NCBI GenBank assembly: GCA_001872985.1
Contig: MNYA01000291.1
Span: 1-5,733, forward strand
Reading direction: 5' to 3'
Source: a bacterium CG2_30_54_10
Lineage (GTDB): Bacteria; Muiribacteriota; Ozemobacteria; Ozemobacterales; Ozemobacteraceae
Length of the DNA stretch: 5,733 nucleotides
Part shown: positions 1 through 5,733 of the stretch, one piece after another
Layout of the letters: every line of letters begins with the position of its first letter
Position numbering within the stretch: position 1 is the stretch's first letter
Made by a program: the position numbers and the translations under genes
Notes under the pieces: model-generated
Told to the model about the DNA's origin: nothing
Databases searched by the model: none
The model's input: only the letters and a program-made list of their open reading frames with translations

Positions 1-600
1 CTTTTCAAGTTGTACAAGAAGGCCGTTCGCGGGGTGGCCGAAGTCAAACGCCGCATCGGTCAAATCGATGGGGAAATCACCTGGTTGAAAGAACAGATCT
101 GGTTTTGCGAAAACGCTCCATCAGTTACCGATCTGATGAGCCTTCCTCGGCTCGAAAAACGCCCGAAACCCGGCAAGGCAAAAAAAGATGCCCGCGAAAC
201 AAGGGAAGCAGCGAAACGCTTTCACCCACTCGTTGAAGTCGATGGATGCAAATTCTACGTGGGACGCAACGGCCGCCAAAATGACATCCTTACGTTCGCT
301 GTAGCAAAAAAAGGAGACATCTGGTGTCACGCTAATGAAGTTCCCGGTAGCCACGTGATAATTAAACATCCCGGAGGGGAGCCCACGGTTCAAAACCTGA
401 TTATCGGGGCCACTCTGGCTGCGTATTTTAGCTTCGCCCGCCAGAGCAGCAAGGTTGCGGTCGACGTGACGGACGTCGCCAATGTGCGCCGAATACCGGG
501 CGGCGGCCCTGGCCGGGTTTCCTATTCCCACCAAAAAACATTTTACGTTAATCCGGGAGAAGCGACAAACCTGTTATCCGGGCAGCAGCGGCAGGGTTGA
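1..600 (+). CDS. rqcH: NFACT family protein, RqcH/FbpA-like (Rqc2/NEMF homologue), C-terminal part
   Basis: The reading frame is open from the first base, so the gene is cut by the left edge and only the last 199 residues are present. Residues 2-40 (numbered from base 1) match the second helix of the family's coiled coil, which typically carries a FKKYKK-like element (here FKLYKKAVRG). Residues 45-73 are a basic linker. Residues 74-185 are the NFACT-R (DUF814) domain, with VGRNGRQND at 87-95, KKGDIWCHANEVPGSH at 103-118, an AAYFSFARQSSKVAVDVTDV stretch at 140-159 and GGGPGRVSYSHQKTFYV at 167-183. The protein ends 14 residues after that domain, as usual for bacterial members. Family knowledge: RqcH binds obstructed 50S subunits carrying peptidyl-tRNA and directs C-terminal alanine tailing of the stalled chain, marking it for degradation. 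The N-terminal NFACT-N domain lies outside the window, so full-length integrity cannot be judged. The TTG at 10 is an internal codon, not a start. Confidence 0.93.
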   Translation, partial: LFKLYKKAVRGVAEVKRRIGQIDGEITWLKEQIWFCENAPSVTDLMSLPRLEKRPKPGKAKKDARETREAAKRFHPLVEVDGCKFYVGRNGRQNDILTFAVAKKGDIWCHANEVPGSHVIIKHPGGEPTVQNLIIGATLAAYFSFARQSSKVAVDVTDVANVRRIPGGGPGRVSYSHQKTFYVNPGEATNLLSGQQRQG

Positions 601-662
601 AACCTTTCCTTACATGATTTGCATGTCCAGGGGAGCGGGTGGTACCATGGTTGGAATTTACC

Positions 663-669
663 GGGAGGT
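663..669 (+). promoter_or_regulatory. Shine-Dalgarno site for the DnaB-like gene
   Basis: GGGAGGT lies 5 nt before the GTG at 675. It is the strongest ribosome-binding match in the 74-nt spacer and is the main reason for choosing 675 over the in-frame GTG at 639. The latter has only AGGGG at 629-633 and would add a 12-residue N-terminal extension that does not resemble the DnaB family. Confidence 0.7.
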
Positions 670-674
670 TATCT

Positions 675-2273
675 GTGCCCAACATCAAGCGACAGCCCAA
701 ACCCAAAAACAAACCCAAGATCAAACTTGATCCGGCCCTCGTTTCCCAGGCACCCAATTCCACCCTGGAGCTCTTTCTCGCGGAGATCGCGCTCGACGAA
801 GAGTTCATCGTTGCAAATATGGCGTTCGACCCGCCTCTGGCTGGACGGCGGCTTCGCGAGAAACATTTCAGCGTTTCCGATTTCCAGGGTGTCGAGGGAA
901 ACAGAGTCCTTTTGGGAACCATGCTTGAAATACTCGAAGCGGGCGAGGCCCTGACACTTTCCAATCTGACTGACTGGCTCCGCGAGAAAAAAAATGGGAG
1001 CCGTACCCGCCTCGAAATTGTCGGACCCGAGCGAGTTGAGAGGCTTTTTACATTTCCCTTTTCATATCCGGGCGTAAAGATGCTGGAGGATCTGGATCCT
1101 GTGTTGGAGCGAATCCGAGATCGAAACATCCGTAATCAGACCCGAAGGCTTTTGATTCAGTATTCAGAACAGATAGCTCACGGCCAGGAAGATGCCTTTG
1201 AAACTCTAGGCGGCTGCATCCAGGAACTTCGGGCCATTTTCCTTCAAGGAACCACCGGCTACATCCGCAATCTCGGCAGCCACCTGGAAGAAATGCGCCA
1301 GCTTGTCGCTGACGACCACAACCGCAAACGTGGCTACAGCGGCCTCGATTCGAATTTCCCTCTCCTTCAGGAGCGAATGGGCGGCTTCCAGCACGAGTTT
1401 TACCTGTTCACCGGCGGGGTCGGAATGGGAAAGACCACCTTCGTCACGCAACTGGCCTGGGATCTGACAACCCTCAACCCCGCGTTGACGGTCCTTTTTT
1501 TCTCTCTTGACATGAACCGCCTGGATGTCATGGCCAAAATGGTTTCCCAGGCGCAGGAAGTGCCAATCGATTACGTGAAGAACCCCTACATTACGAATCC
1601 CATTTTCGAAGAGCGCCGCATTGAAGGAATGAAACGAGTCGAGGCCGCCAATGAACGGTTGTTCATTGTCGATGAATCTTCAGGCCGGATTTTTATCGAG
1701 GACATCCGAAAGCTTGTCAAGCGCACCAAACTTGAGCGTGGAGGCGACTTGGCGGTCATCATCGACCCTCTTTTCAAAATTCACGTAAAAGCAACCCACA
1801 TGAGTTTTTTTGAAAAGTGCAACCAGCTTTCAGCCGAACTCAAGAGCATCGCGGCCTCAGAGGGCGTTACCCTTATCGCGACGGCGGGTTTGCCTAAAGC
1901 AGTCAGTAACCGGCGTCCGCGCCGCGAGGATCTCGAAGAGATCATGGGGCTGCTCTACGACCCTTACGTGATCTTCTTTCTCTACTGCGATTACCTGAAC
2001 GATTTCGAGACTCCCTTTCTGGAATGGGAATGGGGAAAAGACAACTTCATGATTCCGATATCCGAGCTGAATATTGCGAAAAACAAAATGGGTGGGTCGA
2101 ATACCCGTCTCTTTTATCGCTACTTCGAGGCATACTCCAAGTTCAGGGAGTGCGCCCCGCAGGAGGTCGAGAACTACACCGCGATGATCGAGAATCTCCA
2201 GAAATTCAAGGAAGAAAAACATATGAAGACCAACCCCGCCCAGGATCATCAAAAGCGGGAAGAAGAGTTCTGA
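675..2273 (+). CDS. DnaB-like (replicative helicase family) ATPase with altered catalytic motifs
   Basis: The 532-residue product, starting at GTG 675, has the full layout of DnaB-type hexameric helicases. A basic N-terminus (1-18) precedes a region like the DnaB N-terminal helical domain (about 31-105, with REKHFSVSDFQG at 61-72). A linker region (about 140-225) follows, then the RecA-like ATPase. The pre-Walker segment GYSGLDSNFPLL (220-231) resembles the family's G-x-x-T/S-G-x-x-x-LD element. Visible motifs are Walker A GGVGMGKTT (247-255), H1a FFSLDM (275-280), Walker B VIIDPLF (361-367), an H3 equivalent IATAGLPK (401-408) and an H4 equivalent IAKNKMGG (467-474). Several near-invariant positions differ from DnaB: H1a Glu is Asp279, H3 Gln is Gly405, the H4 Arg is Lys471, and the loop usually written DLRESG reads DLEEIM (419-424). 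The tail (about 495-532) is charged and helical-looking. ATP binding is well supported; helicase activity is doubtful. It is unlikely to be the cell's replicative dnaB, because motifs are degenerate and no replication gene is adjacent. It heads a probable operon with the TPR and HEAT-like genes downstream. Confidence 0.85.
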   Translation: MPNIKRQPKPKNKPKIKLDPALVSQAPNSTLELFLAEIALDEEFIVANMAFDPPLAGRRLREKHFSVSDFQGVEGNRVLLGTMLEILEAGEALTLSNLTDWLREKKNGSRTRLEIVGPERVERLFTFPFSYPGVKMLEDLDPVLERIRDRNIRNQTRRLLIQYSEQIAHGQEDAFETLGGCIQELRAIFLQGTTGYIRNLGSHLEEMRQLVADDHNRKRGYSGLDSNFPLLQERMGGFQHEFYLFTGGVGMGKTTFVTQLAWDLTTLNPALTVLFFSLDMNRLDVMAKMVSQAQEVPIDYVKNPYITNPIFEERRIEGMKRVEAANERLFIVDESSGRIFIEDIRKLVKRTKLERGGDLAVIIDPLFKIHVKATHMSFFEKCNQLSAELKSIAASEGVTLIATAGLPKAVSNRRPRREDLEEIMGLLYDPYVIFFLYCDYLNDFETPFLEWEWGKDNFMIPISELNIAKNKMGGSNTRLFYRYFEAYSKFRECAPQEVENYTAMIENLQKFKEEKHMKTNPAQDHQKREEEF

Positions 2274-2274
2274 G

Positions 2275-4167
2275 ATGGAAAACGCCCAGGAGCTTTTCCA
2301 TCGCGGAGTCGATCTTCAGGAACGCGGCCTTTTCGACCAAGCGATCGAGAATTACAATCGCGCGCTATCTCTTGAACCCGACAACGAGGATGTGTTGATC
2401 AATATCGGGGCGGCATTCCTTCAGAAAGGGCTTGCCCAGAAATCAGTTGAGCTGCTGAGTCGCGCCTTGAACCGAAATCAGGATAATCCTCTTGCTCTGT
2501 TCAATATCGGGAAAGCTTATCTTTTTCTCGAAGACCTTACCAAAGCCCTCGCCGCATTCGAGCGTACCGAAGAGTTCCTGCCTGACGATGTCGAGGTGAA
2601 AAGCTCGCGGGCGCAGGTGCTTCGCGCGATGGGCCGGAAATCTGAATCGGTCGGTGTTTTGCTTCCCTTGGCCGAAAAGCTCGCCGGAAAACCGGACGAG
2701 TTGCTCGCCCTCGGGCGCGATCTTCTATCCCTTGAACGCTGGCAGGATGGGCTGGAGGTTTTCCGGAAAGCTGTGAATGCCGTTCCCGCCTCGACCGAAG
2801 CCCTCGAAGGTTTGATCCGATGCCAGATGGCGTTGGACACCAAAGAAAAAGCGATGACTTCCGTGAAGCGGGCGCTGATGATGGCTCCGTCGCATCCGCC
2901 TTTCCATGTCCTGATGGTCGATCTACTGTTGGCTGACAGCCAAATCGAGCCTGCCATCGACCACCTGAAGCGGGCTATTGCACGCGTTCCCGATGAACCT
3001 ATCCTCCGCATGAAAATGGATGAGGTGCTGCGGCGGCTTCCTGTGCTGCAAAAGCGTGCCGGCGAGCCTATGGCCGGAGCAAAGCTCAGCAGTTTCGAGA
3101 CCCAGGTTTATGACATCCTGGATGCCCTCTACGATGGAAAAGCCACTTTTGCGATGGCGATCCACGAAATGCGAGATCTGCACAAGAAAGACCCCGCTGA
3201 CCACTTCGTCACTGATGAATTGGCGAATCTGCTGTTCCAATCCAGACAGTTTGCCGAGGCGGCACAGCTTTACACCGCGCTTTATGGAGCACAGCCCCAA
3301 GAGCCGCGACACCGGATCAATCTCGCGAAATCGATCTCGCTCGACGGCGACATCAAGGGCGCCCGGCAATTCCTCCTTGATTCGATGCTCGAACTTCCCA
3401 CGATTCCTGAAATTCCTCTTACACTGGTCGAACTGAAGCTTCTCGAAAAAAATTTTCAGGGAGCCTTGCAGACGCTCGTCCAGACCCTTGCCGATTTTCC
3501 CGAACACCCGCACGGATTGTTTCTGCAAGGTTACATAGCAATGCGGCTCAACGACCTCGATATGGCGGAACGGGCATTCAAACAACTGCTTCCGCTGGCG
3601 CCGAATGATGAGGAGGTCGCCGTCTGGTACGGCCGCCTTTCGGTGTTGCGCGGCCATCCGGAGGAAGGCCAGGCGCTCTGGGATAAACTCCGCGACGGCA
3701 TGGAAAGTCTCGTTGAGATCATTTCCCGAGTCGAGCTCTTCCTTGCCGCCGGATTACCGGCCGCCGTTATGCCCTGGCTTCGCCGGATCGGTGATTACAA
3801 GCCCCGCTTCCTGGAAGATCGCCTTTTATTCGGAAAGGCCTTCTTTTATTCCGGCGATTTCGCCGGAGCCCAGAAAGAGCTCGATGCGATTTTGAAGGAA
3901 GACCCAGAAAATGGGGAAGCCCTCGCTCTGGCTGCTTTGGCATACCTGGGCCGTAACAAGCCGAATAAGTTTTGGTTCTACTGGCAGAAAGCCGTTGAAA
4001 AGGATTCCCTTCAGGCGGCCTTTCTGGGGCTTGTACTTGCCAAGGTGTTGAATTTCGCCCAGGCCGAACGGATCAGGGTGGAAACCAGAAAACTGCTCGA
4101 GATCGCCGTATCTGACGGTACTGACCGAATCCGCATGACCGATCTGTTACGCGCTTACGCTGGTTAA
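2275..4167 (+). CDS. Tetratricopeptide repeat (TPR) protein
   Basis: The 630-residue product is almost wholly TPR solenoid. From residue 4 to 479 the sequence can be cut into fourteen consecutive 34-residue units without a gap, followed by a 32-residue unit (480-511) and two more 34-residue units (512-545 and 546-579). The first three are textbook TPRs (for example GLFDQAIENYNRALSLEPDN at 18-37); the unit at 242-275 is degenerate and may act as a hinge. Residues 580-630 look helical but are not TPR. No signal peptide, membrane segment or fused enzymatic domain is visible, so a cytoplasmic protein-binding scaffold is the likely role; the partner is unknown. The ATG sits one nucleotide after the stop of the DnaB-like gene, with a purine-rich AGAAGAG at 2261-2267 as probable ribosome-binding site, which suggests translational coupling and co-expression. 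TPR arrays are common and functionally uninformative on their own, so nothing more specific is claimed. Confidence 0.9.
   Translation: MENAQELFHRGVDLQERGLFDQAIENYNRALSLEPDNEDVLINIGAAFLQKGLAQKSVELLSRALNRNQDNPLALFNIGKAYLFLEDLTKALAAFERTEEFLPDDVEVKSSRAQVLRAMGRKSESVGVLLPLAEKLAGKPDELLALGRDLLSLERWQDGLEVFRKAVNAVPASTEALEGLIRCQMALDTKEKAMTSVKRALMMAPSHPPFHVLMVDLLLADSQIEPAIDHLKRAIARVPDEPILRMKMDEVLRRLPVLQKRAGEPMAGAKLSSFETQVYDILDALYDGKATFAMAIHEMRDLHKKDPADHFVTDELANLLFQSRQFAEAAQLYTALYGAQPQEPRHRINLAKSISLDGDIKGARQFLLDSMLELPTIPEIPLTLVELKLLEKNFQGALQTLVQTLADFPEHPHGLFLQGYIAMRLNDLDMAERAFKQLLPLAPNDEEVAVWYGRLSVLRGHPEEGQALWDKLRDGMESLVEIISRVELFLAAGLPAAVMPWLRRIGDYKPRFLEDRLLFGKAFFYSGDFAGAQKELDAILKEDPENGEALALAALAYLGRNKPNKFWFYWQKAVEKDSLQAAFLGLVLAKVLNFAQAERIRVETRKLLEIAVSDGTDRIRMTDLLRAYAG
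2284..3711 (+). repeat. In-register TPR array: fourteen consecutive 34-residue coding units
   Basis: The encoded residues 4-479 divide into 14 units of exactly 34 residues (102 nt each). Boundaries fall after the characteristic proline/aspartate ends such as EPDN (34-37), LPDD (102-105), VPDE (238-241), FPEH (408-411) and APND (442-445). The units are diverged at DNA level, so this is an ancient protein repeat and not a recent tandem duplication. Units at 242-275 and 446-479 are the weakest matches to the TPR consensus. Confidence 0.75.
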
Positions 4168-4202
4168 GTATTGGATATGTCGGTGGCCCGAGATTCCATG
4201 AT

Positions 4203-4207
4203 GGTGG
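4203..4207 (+). promoter_or_regulatory. Probable ribosome-binding site of the HEAT-like gene
   Basis: GGTGG is followed by a 6-nt A-run before ATG 4214. The match is modest but the spacing is good. The two upstream ATGs at 4198 and 4201 are out of frame with the gene, and the 4201 frame closes at a TGA overlapping the true start region, so 4214 is the best start. Confidence 0.5.
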
Positions 4208-4213
4208 AAAAAA

Positions 4214-5668
4214 ATGAGTGAGATTAAAAAAAGTTCTCAGAAAGAACCGGAAGTTCCGCTAAATCGCGATATCCCACGCCTTGCCCGAAAGACCAGGCGA
4301 CTGGCCAAGGTCAGCCCCAAGCATCTCGACGATGCCATCTGCGACATCATTGATCTGGGAGGTTCCGCGCTTGGGGTTCTGATTCGCCGGATTCCACGCC
4401 TCCCGGAAAACGTTCAGACCCGCGTTGCAATGAAAGTTGAAGACTTCCTTTTTTTCCATCCGGCACGCGGACGTCGATTTCTGAAGCGCTTGATGAAAAG
4501 CGTCAAAGAATCCTCTCCCGCTTGCAGACCGTATCTGCTCTCCGCGCTGGCGGATGTTTCCTCGCGGGTCGAGAACCTTCCGATCGACCTTGCTTTCCTT
4601 GAGTCCGAGGCACTGGCTGTGATCGAGGCGGGAACCGACCTTCTTCGCAAGGGAAAAGCCGTCGAGATCCTCGGCAGCAGCGGGCACCAAATGCATATTC
4701 CAACGATCATCAAGGCCATGGAAGATTCACTCGATGGAATAGAAAACTATGCCAATTACCAGTTCGTTGAAACCGCGCTTTTTGCCTTGAAACGTCTTGG
4801 AGGGGAAAGTCTGCTCAGATTGTTGGTCAATCCAACCTCACCGGAGGCAAACCGGCTCCTTCACCTTGAATGGCGCGATCGCCCTGAAGAGCAGGTCAAG
4901 GATCTTTTGAAGCTCGTTCAGGGTCTCGACGAGCAGTTCGGCCCCTTGTTGCTCAAGCTCATCGATTTATCGGAATACAATCTCCCCTTTGTCTCACTGA
5001 TCCGCGAAGGCTTGGAACATCCCGACAAATGGGTTCGCCAGTCGGCTGCGGCCTCACTAAAGAAGATAGGCGATGAATCCGGTTTCGAACATCTTGAACG
5101 CATGCTGCACGACCCGGCAGTTGAGGTGCGTTTAATGGCGATCAGTTCAATGGGGAGCTACTCGATAGAAACCACCGGCGAGCTGCTGACCAATATCGCC
5201 CTGGATGAGTCGGAGACCCCTGAGATCCGCCTGAATTCATTATATTCTCTATTCTCGCAGAAAAACTTCCAAGGACTTCAGACGTTGAAGCAGTGTCCCA
5301 CGGTTTTTCTCGCTGCGAATGCCGTCGGGCTGCATTCCCTTCTCATGGCTCGCGAAGATGGCCTGAAGGAACTTCTGGAAGGGATCAACGGGCAGCCTAA
5401 AGTTGCACGCCACGAACTTTTCCATTACCTTTACGAACTCGCCTGGCCGGAGGATCTACCTCGTTTGCTTCAGTTCAATTCAACGTTTCAGGCAGGAGAA
5501 CCCAAGGAAGAATTTCTGGTGTTCATGATATCCTATTTGAAAAAAAATGCGGGGCCGAAGCTCGACCGGACCATCAAACTTCTTCCCGAGAGCGAGCAAG
5601 TGGCCGTTCGCGTCTTGGTTGCAGGCCGGCTCGGCGCCGACCCCGATTCTCCGAAAGAGCCGTCGTAA
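4214..5668 (+). CDS. HEAT-repeat-like alpha-solenoid protein
   Basis: The 484-residue product is rich in paired amphipathic helices throughout. The clearest HEAT-type units are at residues 256-350: LIREGLEHPDKWVRQSAAAS (262-281) with LKKIGD after it, then LERMLHDPAVEVRLMAISSM (294-313), then LLTNIALDESETPEIRLNSL (324-343). These show the family's D-P-x-x-x-V-R-x-x-A-x-x-x-L spacing. Weaker helical pairs cover about 35-250 and 351-470. The first ~20 residues and last ~12 are polar and probably disordered. There is no signal peptide, membrane segment or catalytic signature; the CxxxxxLGG region near residue 43-50 is not a recognised active site. HEAT solenoids bind proteins or nucleic acids, and the sequence does not say which. 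It lies 46 nt behind the TPR gene on the same strand with no terminator-like hairpin between, so the two are probably co-transcribed. A PBS-lyase-type HEAT protein is the closest alternative label, but no lyase function is implied. Confidence 0.82.
   Translation: MSEIKKSSQKEPEVPLNRDIPRLARKTRRLAKVSPKHLDDAICDIIDLGGSALGVLIRRIPRLPENVQTRVAMKVEDFLFFHPARGRRFLKRLMKSVKESSPACRPYLLSALADVSSRVENLPIDLAFLESEALAVIEAGTDLLRKGKAVEILGSSGHQMHIPTIIKAMEDSLDGIENYANYQFVETALFALKRLGGESLLRLLVNPTSPEANRLLHLEWRDRPEEQVKDLLKLVQGLDEQFGPLLLKLIDLSEYNLPFVSLIREGLEHPDKWVRQSAAASLKKIGDESGFEHLERMLHDPAVEVRLMAISSMGSYSIETTGELLTNIALDESETPEIRLNSLYSLFSQKNFQGLQTLKQCPTVFLAANAVGLHSLLMAREDGLKELLEGINGQPKVARHELFHYLYELAWPEDLPRLLQFNSTFQAGEPKEEFLVFMISYLKKNAGPKLDRTIKLLPESEQVAVRVLVAGRLGADPDSPKEPS
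4979..5263 (+). repeat. Three recognisable HEAT-type coding repeats
   Basis: Encoded residues 256-350 hold three successive helix-pair units of roughly 30-33 residues. Each has a short acidic/proline turn followed by a V-R or I-R dipeptide and a small-residue helix: HPDKWVRQSAAASL, DPAVEVRLMAISSM and SETPEIRLNSLYSL. They are diverged at DNA level. Confidence 0.7.
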
Positions 5669-5714
5669 CACTTTTGTTCGTCTGCTTGTATCATCTCAAT
5701 AAGTCGGGGGAAGA

Positions 5715-5733
5715 GTGAAGGCAGACCGGAGGG
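5715..5733 (+). CDS. Possible start of a further gene, truncated by the window edge
   Basis: A GTG at 5715 follows GGGGGA at 5706-5711 with a spacing of 3 to 5 nt, depending on which bases pair. The frame stays open for the six codons available (M-K-A-D-R-R). It lies 46 nt after the HEAT-like stop, the same spacing as between the TPR and HEAT-like genes. Too little sequence is present to identify a product, and the SD-like stretch alone could be chance. Confidence 0.3.

Noticed and set aside
306..312. A7 run followed by GGAG in rqcH, resembling a dnaX-like slippery site
   Set aside because: The zero frame continues into strongly conserved NFACT-R residues, and the -1 product would end soon after; no supporting structure was seen.
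619..648. Possible sigma70 promoter TTGCAT - 18 nt - TACCAT before the ATPase gene
   Set aside because: Only 3 of 6 and 4 of 6 consensus matches; such matches are expected by chance, so no promoter is annotated.
548..1129. Minus-strand open frame of 193 codons across the rqcH end and the ATPase start
   Set aside because: The translation is low-complexity, rich in Ser and Arg, and spans two genes and their spacer; typical of a shadow frame.
3020..3436. Plus-strand 138-codon frame inside the TPR gene
   Set aside because: It lies out of frame within an intact TPR array, and its Arg/Ser/Cys-rich translation resembles no protein family.
2923..3657. Minus-strand open frame of 244 codons inside the TPR gene
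   Set aside because: It is antisense to a clear, repeat-structured coding sequence, has no recognisable domain, and long antisense frames are common at this GC content.
4168..4213. Possible terminator between the TPR and HEAT-like genes (TCGG-TGGC-CCGA)
   Set aside because: The stem is only 4 bp and no T-run follows, so it is not a credible terminator.
5669..5714. Possible promoter after the HEAT-like gene (TTGTTC and TATCAT)
   Set aside because: The two hexamer-like elements are only 9 nt apart, too close for a sigma70 promoter.

Overview
The window is a compact, fully co-directional (+ strand) bacterial segment with moderately high GC content. It holds the 3' end of one gene, three complete protein-coding genes and possibly the first codons of a fifth gene at the right edge. 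No tRNA, rRNA, CRISPR array, insertion sequence or attachment site is visible. Dense packing, Shine-Dalgarno sites and GTG starts point to a bacterium. No marker resolves the phylum. A gene set without homologues I can name beyond the fold level, plus a DnaB-like paralogue, would suit a less-studied lineage, but that is inference.

Layout. (1) Positions 1-600 are the C-terminal ~199 residues of a NFACT-family protein (RqcH/FbpA, homologue of eukaryotic Rqc2/NEMF): the end of the coiled-coil region followed by a well-conserved NFACT-R domain. (2) After a 74-nt spacer, 675-2273 encodes a 532-residue protein with the complete DnaB-type architecture: N-terminal helical domain, linker, and RecA-like ATPase with recognisable motifs H1, H1a, H2, H3 and H4. 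Several positions that are near-invariant in replicative DnaB are substituted. (3) One nucleotide after its stop, 2275-4167 encodes a 630-residue protein made almost entirely of tetratricopeptide repeats in a strict 34-residue register. (4) After 46 nt, 4214-5668 encodes a 484-residue HEAT-repeat-like alpha-solenoid protein. (5) A GTG at 5715 behind a purine-rich SD may start another gene that runs out of the window.

How they may work together. The DnaB-like ATPase, the TPR protein and the HEAT-like protein look like one transcription unit, with the first two probably translationally coupled. None of the three has an evident signal peptide or membrane segment, so all are predicted cytoplasmic. 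The most interesting reading is a cytoplasmic complex in which a DnaB-fold ATPase, probably altered in hydrolysis and DNA binding, is served by two helical-repeat scaffold proteins. The link to RqcH (ribosome-associated quality control) is only adjacency. The biological role of the three-gene set cannot be read from the sequence.
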